A stretch of 64,000 nt of DNA from Streptomyces griseoincarnatus (lineage in GTDB: Bacteria; Actinomycetota; Actinomycetes; Streptomycetales; Streptomycetaceae), in the NCBI GenBank assembly GCA_014649575.1, contig BMTH01000004.1:372001-436000 (forward strand). Reading direction: 5' to 3'. The position numbers and the translations under genes are program-made. Below, piece after piece: positions 37,953-49,384 of this stretch. The notes beneath the pieces are model-generated. The model made no database searches, was not told the DNA's origin, and saw only the letters and a program-made list of their open reading frames with translations. Numbering within the stretch: position 1 is the first letter of the stretch; each line of letters opens with the position of its first letter.

Positions 37953-40322
37953 TCACCCGGGCACCCGCTCCAGCAGCGCCACCGGCGACGCGGCGAACAG
38001 CTCCGCCATCCGCACGTCCCCCTCGAACTCCCGCCCCGACGCACGGACATCGGCCCACCGCCCCGGGGGCAGCGGCAGCCGGGTGTCGCCCCAGCCGCCG
38101 GCCTCCGCGAGACGCAGCGAGAGGCGGGTCACCGCCGTGACCACCGTGCCGGAGCGGGCGAACGCCAGGCAGTGGTCCGCCGCCGGACCCTCGGCCGTCA
38201 GCGGCTCGTACGACGCCGTCGTGCCGAAGACGTCCGGCCGCCGCGCCCGCAGCGCCAGCGCCGCCCGGGTCACGGCCTCCTTCTCCCCGCCGTCCCCGCT
38301 GTCACCGCCGTCCTCGCCGAACCGCGGGGGCCGCCGGTTGTCCGGGTCGACCAGCGCCCGGTACTCGCGCTCCGTGCCCTGGTAGAGGTCGGGCACGCCC
38401 GGCATCGTCAGGTGCACAAGGGCCGCACTCAGCACGTTCGCCCGGATGTGCGGCTCCAGCGCCTCCCGCAGCTCCGCGACCTTCCGCCCCGGCACCCCGC
38501 ACGGACCCGCCGTCACGAACCGTGCCACCGCCTCCTCGTACGGCGGTTCCTGCTCCGTCCAGCTGGTGAACAGGCCCGCCTCGCGCACATGCTTCAGCAG
38601 CGCCGACCGCACCCGCTCCTCCTCGGCCGGGCCGAGCCCGAACACCGTCTGCCAGGCCGCCCACGCCGTCTGTCCGTCGGGCACCGCCTCCCCGGCGCGG
38701 GACGCCTCGGCGACGACGGCCGCCCAGCGCTCCGGGCACTCGGTGAGCACGTGCAGCGCCGCCCGCACGTCCGCGCTGCGCTTGGCGTCGTGCGTGGACA
38801 GCACCGTCCCGGTGGCCGGCCAGTCGCGTTGCACGCGCGCGCAGTACGCGTGGAAGCGCACCGGGTCCACCGCCGGGTCGCCCGGCTCGCCGCCCACCTC
38901 CGTCGCCGACAGCAGCGGCACGTAGCGGTAGAACGCCGTGTCCTCCACGGACTTGGCCCGCAGCGCCGACGCCGTCTGCGCGAACCGCGTACGGAACTCG
39001 ACGTAGGCGGGCCCGTCCCCGTACCGCCCGAGCAGCAGGCCCCGTACGACGTCGACCGCGCCCGCCTCCTCCGGGACGGCGAACGCGCGCCGTGCCTCGG
39101 CCGCGGCCTCCTCGGTCACCACCGTGGCCGCGTCCTCGGGGGAGTAGGGCCGGTACACCTCCAGCCGCACCAGCAGCTCCGTCAGCGCGGTGCGCAGCGC
39201 CCAGGGCGCACGGTCCCGCAGCGCGGTCTCGGGGGCGGTCGCGCACAGCCGGCTCGCCACCCGGGTCAGCCGGTCCAGCTCGGTGGCCAGCTCGTGCCTG
39301 AGCACCTTGTACGCGGCTCGCCGCACCGTGGCCTCCCAGTCGCCGCCCCGGTCCGTCTGCGGGGCCGCGTGGGCCCGGTAGCGGTCCACCAGCGCCCCGA
39401 ACCCGCCCGGGTCCAGGAACAGCCCGTCGACGTGGCGCAGGGCGTCGTAGCCGGTGGTGCCGGCGACGGGCCAGGAGGGGGGCAGCGCCTCACCGTCGGC
39501 GAGGATCTTCTCCACCACAGTCCAGCGCCCGTCCGTCGCCTCGTGCAGCCGCCGCAGATAGGTCCCGGGGTCGGCGAGCCCGTCCGGGTGGTCCACGCGC
39601 AGTCCGTCGAACACGCCCTCGCGCAGCAGCTCCAGGATCTTCGCGTGCGTCGCCTCGAACACCTCGGGGTCCTCCACCCGCACCCCGATCAGCTCGGAGA
39701 TGCTGAAGAACCGCCGGTAGTTCAGCTCGGTGCGGGCCAGCCGCCACCACACGGGCCGGTACCACTGCGCGTCCAGCAGCTGCGGCAGCGGCAGGGACGC
39801 CGTGCCCTCGCGCAGCGGGAAGGCGTGGTCGTAGTAGCGCAGCACGTCCCCGTCGACCTTCAGCCGGCCGGCCTCCTCGCCGAGCGGCCCGCCGAGCACC
39901 GGCAGCAGCACCTGCCCGCCCTGCGCCTCCCAGTCGACGTCGAACCAGCGGGCCCGGCGGGAGGACGGGCCGTCGCGCAGCACCTCCCACAAGGCCGGGT
40001 TGTGGCGCGGGGACATCGCCATGTGGTTCGGGACGATGTCCACCACCAGCCCGAGCCCGTGCCGCCGCGCTGTGCCGGACAGCTCGCGCAGCCCCTCCTC
40101 GCCGCCCAGCTCCTCCCGTACGCGCGTGGGGTCCACGACGTCGTAGCCGTGCTGAGAGCCGGGCACCGCCTCCAGCACGGGCGACAGATGCAGATGGGAC
40201 ACGCCGAGCGAGGCCAGATACGGCACGGCCTCGGCCGCCGCCGCGAACGGGAAGCCGGGCTGGAGCTGCAGCCGGTAGGTCGCCGTGGGCACCGTCGGGT
40301 CAGGACGCTCAGGGGTGGTCAT
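37953..40322 (-). CDS. treY: Malto-oligosyltrehalose synthase
   Basis: TreY turns the reducing end of maltodextrin into a trehalose unit by intramolecular transglucosylation. The 789 residues start with the diagnostic PTATYRLQLQPGF, followed by SHLHLSPVLEAVPGSQHGYD, VDIVPNHMAM, nucleophile aspartate in GLRVDHPDGL, glutamate in VVEKIL and the late LHLTMPGVPDLYQG-type block. Length is normal. glgX starts 169 bases upstream on the same strand, and treZ lies 5 kb downstream. Confidence 0.95.
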   Translation of the reverse strand: MTTPERPDPTVPTATYRLQLQPGFPFAAAAEAVPYLASLGVSHLHLSPVLEAVPGSQHGYDVVDPTRVREELGGEEGLRELSGTARRHGLGLVVDIVPNHMAMSPRHNPALWEVLRDGPSSRRARWFDVDWEAQGGQVLLPVLGGPLGEEAGRLKVDGDVLRYYDHAFPLREGTASLPLPQLLDAQWYRPVWWRLARTELNYRRFFSISELIGVRVEDPEVFEATHAKILELLREGVFDGLRVDHPDGLADPGTYLRRLHEATDGRWTVVEKILADGEALPPSWPVAGTTGYDALRHVDGLFLDPGGFGALVDRYRAHAAPQTDRGGDWEATVRRAAYKVLRHELATELDRLTRVASRLCATAPETALRDRAPWALRTALTELLVRLEVYRPYSPEDAATVVTEEAAAEARRAFAVPEEAGAVDVVRGLLLGRYGDGPAYVEFRTRFAQTASALRAKSVEDTAFYRYVPLLSATEVGGEPGDPAVDPVRFHAYCARVQRDWPATGTVLSTHDAKRSADVRAALHVLTECPERWAAVVAEASRAGEAVPDGQTAWAAWQTVFGLGPAEEERVRSALLKHVREAGLFTSWTEQEPPYEEAVARFVTAGPCGVPGRKVAELREALEPHIRANVLSAALVHLTMPGVPDLYQGTEREYRALVDPDNRRPPRFGEDGGDSGDGGEKEAVTRAALALRARRPDVFGTTASYEPLTAEGPAADHCLAFARSGTVVTAVTRLSLRLAEAGGWGDTRLPLPPGRWADVRASGREFEGDVRMAELFAASPVALLERVPG

Positions 40323-40380
40323 GGGACGTACGTACCCGCGAAGTCGCCACTCGTGCGCTCGCTGCTCCGTTCGGGGGCGA

Positions 40381-40466
40381 GCGGGAGGCTTTCCCGCCCC
40401 CGCCGCCCCTTCCCGTCCCGAAACCGGGGCTCCGCCCCTGACCCCGCCCCTCGAACGCCGGAGGGG
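40381..40466 (-). terminator. GC-rich intergenic element with three hairpins downstream of glgX
   Basis: Hairpins are GCGGGA/TCCCGC (40381-40397), GGGGC/GCCCC (40426-40438) and CCCCTC/GAGGGG (40447-40466). From memory the block with GGGGCTCCGCCCC and CGAACGCCGGAGGGGCTGA recurs between Streptomyces genes. It ends 25 bases from the glgX stop and may terminate or attenuate towards treY. Confidence 0.7.
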
Positions 40467-40490
40467 CTGACTCTCAGGCCCGCGCGCCTC

Positions 40491-42626
<2,136 letters not shown>

Positions 42627-42937
42627 GGACACGACTCTTTCAGGTGTACGGCGCCGGTGGGGACGCCTTGGCTCCGAGTGTCCCCGTGTCTCCCCGAACG
42701 GGCGGGATCAAGGGTGGGTCCACCTCATACCCATGCCCCGGCCTCCGCCGACCGCACCTCCCGGGATTTCCGCTATGAACCTGCTCACTCGCCGGACCAC
42801 GGAGCGCGGAACGGTCGCTTGGTCGGGGGAAGTTGGGAAACGACCCTGTCCATCGGGCTGCATCCCGCACCGCATGCGGAGTACTCTCCTTGATCGTTGG
42901 ACGGGGAGTGCTCGGGGGACTGGAAGGCGGTGCGCGG
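42627..42937. other. Divergent promoter region between glgX and the HEPN gene
   Basis: This 311-base gap has no protein-like frame. It should carry promoters for glgX and the HEPN-domain gene, but I see no clear -35/-10 pair. Confidence 0.5.
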
Positions 42938-44179
42938 GTGGGCTCGGGAGGGCTGGAACTGCCCCCTGGTGACGAGGGTCACGAGGGGAGCGGCTCCACG
43001 GACGTCCCGCCCGGTGCGGTGTCCCTGGCGCGGCCGATGGACGCGGGTGCGATCGGACCGGAGCTGGACTGGGGCGCGGACGCGTGGCGCGAGGTGCGCA
43101 CGCGCGCGCAGCGGGCCGGCCGGGCCTACATCTGGCTGAACCTGGTCGAGCAGCGGCTGCGCGCGGTCGTCGCCGCCGTGCTCCGGCCGATCTACGAACC
43201 CGTGCACGGCGACGACTGGGTGGTCGCCGCCGCCGGGCCCGCCGGACAGGAGTGGGTGCAGCGCGCGGTCGCCGTGCGCGAGGTCAGCCGCCGCAAGGGC
43301 TATCTGCTCGATCCGGCGGACGACAACGTGCTGTCGTTCCTCACCCTGCCGCAGCTGCGCGAGCTGATGGTGCAGCACTGGCCGTGCTTCGAACCGTACT
43401 TCGACGACCGCCGGGACGTAGAGCTGGCCCTGGACGAGCTGGAGGTCACCCGCAACGTGGTCTCCCGCAACCGGGCGCTGTCCGAGGCGGTGCTGAACCA
43501 GGCGGAGCGGGCCTCCGCGCGACTCCTTGAGATGCTCGGCGCGGGCGGCGACGTGCCCTCGGCGCGCCGGCTTCCGGTGGACGCGGTCGAGGACCTGGTC
43601 GGCGACCGGTACGCGGACGTGGTCGCGGTGCACCCGGACCGGGTGCGGCTGCTGCGGCAGTTCCCCGCCGAGGACATGTTCGGCGGGGCCCGGCGGCTCG
43701 ACGCCATCGGCATCGGCCTGAACCTGCTCGTGCAGAACTTCTCGGGCCGCCGGCTGGTGCGGCTCGCCGAGTCCGGCTGCCGGGTGCGGCTGCTGTTCCT
43801 CAACCCGGCCTCCAGCGCGGTCAAGCGGCGCGAGCGCGAACTGGGCATCAAGCGTGGCGAGCTGGGCCGGTCGGTGGAGATGAACATCCTCCACATGCGC
43901 CGCGTACGGTCCCGGCTGCGCGACCCGGGCGCCTTCGAGATCCAGGTCTACGACGAGACGCCGCGCTGCACGGCCTACCTGGTGGACGGCGACGGCTCCG
44001 ACGGCATCGCCGTGGTGCAGAACCACCTGCGCCGCACCCGCGGCATGGAGGCGCCGGTGCTGGTCCTGCGCAACGGGACGAAGGTGGTCAAGCCGGGCGA
44101 GATCGAGGAAGGCGGCCTGTTCCCCACCTACCGCGAGGAGTTCGAGCAGATGTGGGCGGATGCGCGGCCGGTGTCCTGA
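42938..44179 (+). CDS. SAV2148-type HEPN-domain protein with a C-terminal PLD-like domain
   Basis: The 413-residue protein has an N-terminal helical HEPN-type domain (about residues 45-200). Its segment LDELEVTRNVVSRNRALSE (from about 165) matches the R-N-x(3)-H motif of Swt1/HEPN ribonucleases, except that the catalytic histidine is replaced by arginine (R177). The C-terminal half (about 245-405: GCRVRLLFLNPASSAVKRRE, then RLRDPGAFEIQVYDETPRC) resembles phospholipase-D-like sensor domains such as DUF5919. Function is unknown. GTG 42938 with GGAAGG upstream is chosen; GTG 42908 is an alternative. The next gene begins 133 bases downstream. Confidence 0.82.
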   Translation: MGSGGLELPPGDEGHEGSGSTDVPPGAVSLARPMDAGAIGPELDWGADAWREVRTRAQRAGRAYIWLNLVEQRLRAVVAAVLRPIYEPVHGDDWVVAAAGPAGQEWVQRAVAVREVSRRKGYLLDPADDNVLSFLTLPQLRELMVQHWPCFEPYFDDRRDVELALDELEVTRNVVSRNRALSEAVLNQAERASARLLEMLGAGGDVPSARRLPVDAVEDLVGDRYADVVAVHPDRVRLLRQFPAEDMFGGARRLDAIGIGLNLLVQNFSGRRLVRLAESGCRVRLLFLNPASSAVKRRERELGIKRGELGRSVEMNILHMRRVRSRLRDPGAFEIQVYDETPRCTAYLVDGDGSDGIAVVQNHLRRTRGMEAPVLVLRNGTKVVKPGEIEEGGLFPTYREEFEQMWADARPVS

Positions 44180-44312
44180 ACCTCCGGATCCGTGGGTGTT
44201 CCGGGGGCTGCCCGGTCCGCCCCGGAAACGGAATGCGATCCTCTGATTGTCAGTGGCGCGTGCGAGGGTGAAGCCACTGGGGGAACGCACCGCACAGAAG
44301 GGGGGGCAGCCC

Positions 44313-45035
44313 ATGGGCTGGCACCGGGAGCTGCTGATCGGCTTCGACCTGGAGACGACGGGGACGGATCCGCGCGAGGCACGGATCGTCACGGGAGCCG
44401 TGATCGAGCTCCGCGCGGGGGAGACGCTGGGGCGCCGCGAGTGGCTGGCCGACCCGGGCGTGCCGATCCCCGCCGACGCGGTCGCGGTCCACGGCATCAG
44501 CAACGAGCGCGCGGCCGCCGAGGGCCGCCCCGCCGACCAGGTGGCCGACGCCGTCGCCGGGGTCCTGGCGGCCTACTGGAAGACCGGCGTCCCGGTCGTC
44601 GCCTACAACGCCTCGTTCGACCTGAGCCTGCTCTCCGCCGAGCTGCGGCGGTACGGACTGCCGTCGCTGCGTGACCGCCTGGGCGGCGCCGACCCGGGCC
44701 CGGTGATCGACCCGTACACCATCGACCGCGCCGTCGACCGCTACCGCCGAGGCAAGCGCACGCTGGAGGCGGTCTGCGCGGAGTACGGCGTCCGCCTCGA
44801 CGCGGCGCACGACGCGACGGCCGACGCCCTCGCCGCCGCCCGTCTGGCCTGCGCGATAGCCGACCGCCACCCGAAGGTCGCGGCCCTCGGCCCGGCGGAG
44901 CTGCACCGCCGTCAGATCGAGTGGTACGCGGCCTGGGCGGCGGACTTCCAGGACTTCCTGCGCCGCAAGGGCGACCCGGCCGCCCTCGTCGACGGCACAT
45001 GGCCGCTGCGCGAACCGGCGGAGGAGCCGGTCTGA
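44313..45035 (+). CDS. DnaQ-like 3'-5' exonuclease
   Basis: This 240-residue DEDD-family exonuclease shows Exo I FDLETTGTDP, Exo II VAYNASFDLSLL and Exo III LDAAHDATADALAA. The metal-binding aspartates and glutamate are all present, and the HxxxD form of Exo III makes it the DEDDh class. It could proofread or act in repair, but polymerase III epsilon subunits are longer, so the exact role is open. ATG 44313 follows a GAAGGGG ribosome site. A terminator lies 141 bases downstream. Confidence 0.92.
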   Translation: MGWHRELLIGFDLETTGTDPREARIVTGAVIELRAGETLGRREWLADPGVPIPADAVAVHGISNERAAAEGRPADQVADAVAGVLAAYWKTGVPVVAYNASFDLSLLSAELRRYGLPSLRDRLGGADPGPVIDPYTIDRAVDRYRRGKRTLEAVCAEYGVRLDAAHDATADALAAARLACAIADRHPKVAALGPAELHRRQIEWYAAWAADFQDFLRRKGDPAALVDGTWPLREPAEEPV

Positions 45036-45176
45036 CCCGGGCTCACCCGGGGCCGTCCGTCCGGTTCAGGCCGGCTGTGAGGCGCGGTGCGCCTTCGGTC
45101 GATCCGAGCGCGGGGCGGTGCGGTGCGGCCGTAAGGCGGAGGAGGGCGGCGGACAGTGCGGGAGCGCGTGCCGGGC

Positions 45177-45225
45177 CCCGCGGGGCCGGGACGAGCCGTG
45201 CGAAAGCCGCCCCCGGCCCCGCGGG
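45177..45225. terminator. 14-bp perfect inverted repeat between convergent genes
   Basis: Arms 45177-45190 and 45212-45225 are exact complements with 21 bases between. It lies seven bases from the stop of the minus-strand kinase gene. Confidence 0.7.
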
Positions 45226-45231
45226 ATCCGC

Positions 45232-46095
45232 TCAGAACGGGTACCAGCGCACCGTCTCGTCCCCGTTCCTCAGGGAGGCCACCCGGCGGCGGAACTCGGC
45301 CAGCGCCTTGGGGTTGCCCGGGGCGTGCTGGGCGACCCAGGCGCAGCTGGCGGTCTCCCGCGCCCCGCGCAGCACCGAGCACCCCTCCCACTCGCGCACG
45401 TCCCAGCCGTAGGTCTCGGTGAAGGAGGCGTAGGCCTCGTCCGGCAGGCCGTAGCGGTCGTGGGAGAGGGCCATCACCACCAGGTCGTGCTCGCGCAGGT
45501 CGGAGGAGAAGGTCTCCAGGTCGATCAGCACCGGACCGTCCGGTCCGACGTGCACGTTGCGCGGCAGCGCGTCGCCGTGGACCGGCCCGCGCGGCAGCCG
45601 GGGCGTCAGCGCGGCCGCGGCCGCCGCGAACCCGTCGCGCCGCTCCCGCAGATACGCCGCGTCCGCCGGGTCGACCGCGTCGCCCGCGAGCCGCAGCCAG
45701 CGCTCGACCCCGTCCAGCAGCGCGCGGGGCGGCAGGGCGAAGGGCGGCGGGGGCAGCGCGTGCACCTGACGCAGCAGCACGGCCAGGTCCCTCGGCTCGG
45801 TCGGCCGCACCGGGTCGGGCAGCCGGTGCCACACGGTCACCGGATGCCCCTCGACCAGCAGTGCCTCGGACACGGCGGGACGCACGGCGGGCACGCCCTG
45901 CTCGGCCAGCCATCCGGCGACGGCCAGTTCGCGGCGGGCCCGCTCCAGCAGCTCCGCGTCCCGGCCCACCTTCACCGCCAGGTCCCCGGCGGCGAACACC
46001 GCGTTCTCGCCGAGCGCCAGCAGCCGCGCGTCCCCGGCGTCCCCGGGCAGCACCCCCGCGGTCTGAAGAACCTCCCGCGCCCGCGCCTCGTCCAT
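45232..46095 (-). CDS. APH-family phosphotransferase
   Basis: The 287-residue protein has the intact APH catalytic loop VHGDALPRN and the metal site LIDLETFS, so it should be an active small-molecule kinase, unlike the degenerate homologue at 30.2 kb. The substrate is unknown: family members modify aminoglycosides, choline, homoserine or sugars. ATG 46095 is chosen because the open frame upstream is not conserved-looking. It diverges from the sugar importer operon. Confidence 0.87.
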   Translation of the reverse strand: MDEARAREVLQTAGVLPGDAGDARLLALGENAVFAAGDLAVKVGRDAELLERARRELAVAGWLAEQGVPAVRPAVSEALLVEGHPVTVWHRLPDPVRPTEPRDLAVLLRQVHALPPPPFALPPRALLDGVERWLRLAGDAVDPADAAYLRERRDGFAAAAAALTPRLPRGPVHGDALPRNVHVGPDGPVLIDLETFSSDLREHDLVVMALSHDRYGLPDEAYASFTETYGWDVREWEGCSVLRGARETASCAWVAQHAPGNPKALAEFRRRVASLRNGDETVRWYPF

Positions 46096-46264
46096 CGCTT
46101 CCGCCTCCGTGTCCGTCCCGGGCCCCGCCGGGCGCCTCCGTCCGGCCGTTCGCCGGTCAGTCTCGCATTCGCACAGGTCGGGCGGTGTGCGCGGGCCCTT
46201 GACGCGCGTTGTCGCGTTCACGACCATGACGGGGCCCACCCCCACCCGCGAAGGGGCTGATGCC

Positions 46265-47203
46265 GTGACGTCGGTGACCGAGGCGAGGCGGTCCGAGCCC
46301 CGCGCGCCCGACCCGAGCCGCCCCGGGCGGCATGCCGTCGGTCACGGCCCGTGGTTCCTGGTCCTGCCCGCGCTGATCCCGATCCTGGTGCTCAGCGTCG
46401 GCCCGCTCCTGTACGGGATCCTGCTGGCCTTCACCGACGCCCAGTCCGGCCGTACCGGGCCGACCAGCTGGATCGGCACGCTGAACTTCCAGGACCTGCT
46501 CCAGGACACCCTGTTCTGGGAGTCGTTCCGGATCGGGCTGGTGTGGGCGGTCGGCGTGACGGTCCCGCAGTTCCTGCTGGCGCTCGGCCTCGCCCTGCTG
46601 CTCAACCAGGATCTGCGGCTGCGCTGGGCGGCCCGCGCCCTGGCGATCGTGCCCTGGGCGATGCCCGAGGTGGTCGTCGGCATCATGTGGCGCCTCACCT
46701 ACAACCCGGACGCCGGCATCCTCAACGAGACGCTGCGCGACCTCGGGTTCGGCGGCGACCGTGACTGGCTGAGCGGACTCGCCACCGCCCTGCCCGCGGT
46801 GATCGTCGTCGGCGTGTGGGCGGGCATGCCGCAGACCACGGTGGCGCTGCTCGCCGGGCTCCAGAACACCCCGCGCGAGCTGCACGAGGCCGCGGCCGTG
46901 GACGGCGCCGGGGCCTGGCGCCGCTTCCGCACGGTCACCTGGCCCGCGCTGCGGCCCGTCGCCCTCGCCATCACGGCGCTCAACCTCATCTGGAACTTCA
47001 ACTCCTTCGCCCTGGTCTACGTGCTCACCAGCGGCGGCCCCGGCGGACGCACCCGCCTGCCGATGCTGTTCGCCTACGAAGAGGCCTTCCGGTACGGGCA
47101 GTTCGGCTACGCGGCCGCCATGGGCTGTGTGATGGTCGCCGTGATCTCGGTGCTGCTCGCCGTGTTCCTCGTGGGCCGGCTGAGGGGAGGCGACGAGCGT
47201 TGA
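46265..47203 (+). CDS. Carbohydrate ABC importer permease (MalF type)
   Basis: The 312-residue inner-membrane protein has six helices after a charged N terminus. The EAA loop is seen in ELHEAAAVDGAGAWRRF, which docks to an ATPase. Start GTG 46265 has GAAGGGG eight bases upstream; an ATG at 46226 lacks a ribosome site. The next gene's TTG overlaps the stop. Confidence 0.92.
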   Translation: MTSVTEARRSEPRAPDPSRPGRHAVGHGPWFLVLPALIPILVLSVGPLLYGILLAFTDAQSGRTGPTSWIGTLNFQDLLQDTLFWESFRIGLVWAVGVTVPQFLLALGLALLLNQDLRLRWAARALAIVPWAMPEVVVGIMWRLTYNPDAGILNETLRDLGFGGDRDWLSGLATALPAVIVVGVWAGMPQTTVALLAGLQNTPRELHEAAAVDGAGAWRRFRTVTWPALRPVALAITALNLIWNFNSFALVYVLTSGGPGGRTRLPMLFAYEEAFRYGQFGYAAAMGCVMVAVISVLLAVFLVGRLRGGDER

Positions 47204-48033
47204 GGACCCGTCCCGCCGCCCGCGCGGGCCAGTACGCGGCCCTGCTCGCGTACCTGGTCTTCCTGGCCTTCCCGTTCGTCTGGCTGGCGTCCACCGCGTT
47301 CAAGCCGGCCGCCGAGCTGGCCGGGCTGCACCCCACCTGGATCCCGCAGAACCCCACCCTGGCCAACTTCCGTCAGGCCTTCGACGAGCAGCCGCTGCTC
47401 CGCGCCGCCCTCAACTCCCTGCTCACCGCGTCCGCCGCCGCTCTCGTCGCGGTCGCCGTGGCCACCCCCATGGCGTACGTCATGGCCCGCCACCGCGGCG
47501 CCCTGGCGCGGGCGGCGACCGGTTGGGTGGTCGTCAGCCAGGCGTTCCCGTTCGTGCTGCTGATCATCCCGCTGTTCCTGGTGCTGAAGAACCTGCGGCT
47601 GATCGACTCGCTGCCCGGCCTGGTGCTGGTCCACGTCGTCTGGTCGCTGCCCTTCGCCCTGTGGATGCTCACCGGTTACGTCCGCGCCGTGCCGGCCGAG
47701 CTGGAGGAGGCGGCGGCCGTGGACGGCGCCGGGCGGCTGCGCACCCTGGTGTCGGTGACCGTGCCGCTGCTCGCGCCGGGCATCGCCGCGACCGCGCTGT
47801 TCGCGTTCGTCACCGCGTGGAACGAGTTCTTCTTCGCCCTCGTCCTGCTGAAGACGCCGGAACGGCAGACGCTGCCGGTGCTCCTCACCCGCTTCATCGG
47901 CGCGGAAGGGGTCGCCGACCTCGGCCCGCTGGCCGCCGCCGCGTTCCTCGCCACGCTTCCGTCCCTGCTGGTGTTCGCGCTCATCCAGCGCCGCATCACC
48001 GGCTCCCTCCTCACCGGGGCGGTGAAGGGCTGA
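47200..48033 (+). CDS. Carbohydrate ABC importer permease (MalG type)
   Basis: The 277-residue permease pairs with the upstream MalF-type protein. Six helices, with the EAA loop ELEEAAAVDGAGRLRTL, are visible. TTG 47200 overlaps the previous stop, with GGGGAGG upstream. The stop overlaps the binding-protein start. Confidence 0.92.
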   Translation: MRTRPAARAGQYAALLAYLVFLAFPFVWLASTAFKPAAELAGLHPTWIPQNPTLANFRQAFDEQPLLRAALNSLLTASAAALVAVAVATPMAYVMARHRGALARAATGWVVVSQAFPFVLLIIPLFLVLKNLRLIDSLPGLVLVHVVWSLPFALWMLTGYVRAVPAELEEAAAVDGAGRLRTLVSVTVPLLAPGIAATALFAFVTAWNEFFFALVLLKTPERQTLPVLLTRFIGAEGVADLGPLAAAAFLATLPSLLVFALIQRRITGSLLTGAVKG

Positions 48034-49325
48034 TGAACCGCATGACACGCGTCAGGACGCTCGTCGGGGCGATCGCCCTCGCTCTGCTCCTCGCGGGCTG
48101 CTCCTCCGGACCCGCCCGCGACGACGGCCGGGTCACCCTGCGCTTCCAGTCCCTGGCCTGGCAGCAGGAGTCGGTGGCGGCCACCAGGGAACTCGTCGAC
48201 GAGTGGAACGCCCTCCACCCCGACATCCGCGTGGAGTACGTCCAGGGCAGCTGGGACAGCGTCCACGACCAGCTCCTCACCTCCTTCGAGGGCGGCGAGG
48301 CCCCCGACATCGTCCACGACGCCTCCGACGACCTCGCCGACTTCGCGTACGGCGGCCACCTCGCCGACCTCACGGACCTGCTGCCCGAGCGGCTCACCTC
48401 CGATATCCCGGCGCTCTCCTGGCAGTCCGTCACCTTCGGCGACGGCGTCTACGGTGTGCCCTTCCTCCAGGAGCCGCGTGTCCTCATCGCCGACGCCGCC
48501 CGCCTGAGGGAGTCCGGTGTCCGCGTCCCCACCCCCGAACACCCCTGGAGCTGGGCCGAGTTCCGCCAGGTGACGAAGGAGCTGTCCGGCGACGGCCGGT
48601 ACGGCGTGGCCTGGCCGCTCAAGGAGCCGGTGTCCGCGACGCTCAACCTGTCACTCTCCGCGGGCGGCCGGCTCTTCCACCGCGGCGCCGACGGGAAGGT
48701 CACCGTGCGGTTCGAGGAAGGCGACGAGGTCGTCCCCCGCACCGTCCACGAGCAGGTGAACACCGACCGCAGCGCCTCGCCCATCACCCTCGGCAGCGGC
48801 GGCTCCGACACCCTGCCGGGCCTGTTCGCCGGCAAGTACGCGATGGTGCCGCTCGGCTTCTCGTACCGCCAGCAGATCGTCCAGCAGGCGCCGGAGGGCT
48901 TCGAGTGGCAGGTGCTGCCCGCACCCGCCGGGGCCGGCGGACTCGCCCAGGGCGTCAGCCCGCAGACGCTGTCCGTCGCCGAGGACTGCCCGCACAAGAA
49001 GGAGGCCGTCGCCTTCCTGGACTTCCTGCTCCAGCCGCGGAACATGGTGCGCCTCGCGCTCGGCGACTGGATGCTGCCCACCGGCCGCCAGGCCCTCGCC
49101 GACCCGGCCCTGCGCACCCCCGAACACGGCTGGGCCGTCGGAGCGGCCCTCGCGTCCCACCTCCGCCCGGCCCCCGCGCAGTCGGTGCGGGGCTACCCGG
49201 AGTGGAAGGACAAGGTCGCCACCCCGGCGCTCCAGGAGTACTACAGCGGGGCGATCGGCCTCGGTGAGCTGCGGAAGCGACTGGAGGAGGACGGCAACCT
49301 GGTGCTGGCCCGGTACCAGCGGTGA
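48033..49325 (+). CDS. Sugar-binding lipoprotein of an ABC importer
   Basis: The 430-residue family-1 solute-binding protein has a signal peptide with lipobox LLAGC (Cys about residue 23) and the two-lobe carbohydrate-binding fold: DEWNALHPDIRVEYVQGSW and GEAPDIVHDASDD near the N-lobe hinge, PLGFSYRQQIV later. The ATG shares one base with the permease stop. No ATPase gene follows, so a shared ATPase such as MsiK encoded elsewhere is expected. The sugar is unknown; proximity to glgX/tre genes may hint at oligosaccharides. Confidence 0.92.
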   Translation: MNRMTRVRTLVGAIALALLLAGCSSGPARDDGRVTLRFQSLAWQQESVAATRELVDEWNALHPDIRVEYVQGSWDSVHDQLLTSFEGGEAPDIVHDASDDLADFAYGGHLADLTDLLPERLTSDIPALSWQSVTFGDGVYGVPFLQEPRVLIADAARLRESGVRVPTPEHPWSWAEFRQVTKELSGDGRYGVAWPLKEPVSATLNLSLSAGGRLFHRGADGKVTVRFEEGDEVVPRTVHEQVNTDRSASPITLGSGGSDTLPGLFAGKYAMVPLGFSYRQQIVQQAPEGFEWQVLPAPAGAGGLAQGVSPQTLSVAEDCPHKKEAVAFLDFLLQPRNMVRLALGDWMLPTGRQALADPALRTPEHGWAVGAALASHLRPAPAQSVRGYPEWKDKVATPALQEYYSGAIGLGELRKRLEEDGNLVLARYQR

Positions 49326-49353
49326 GCGGGGCGCGCCGCCTTATCCAGTTGTA

Positions 49354-49370
49354 CGAGACGTATCGTCTCG
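49354..49370. promoter_or_regulatory. Palindromic operator-like site upstream of the glycosyltransferase gene
   Basis: CGAGACG (49354-49360) and CGTCTCG (49364-49370) are perfect seven-base arms around TAT. This shape is common for TetR-family operators. It ends 14 bases before the ATG at 49385 and overlaps the likely promoter. Confidence 0.65.
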
Positions 49371-49384
49371 CTTAAGGTCGGCGC

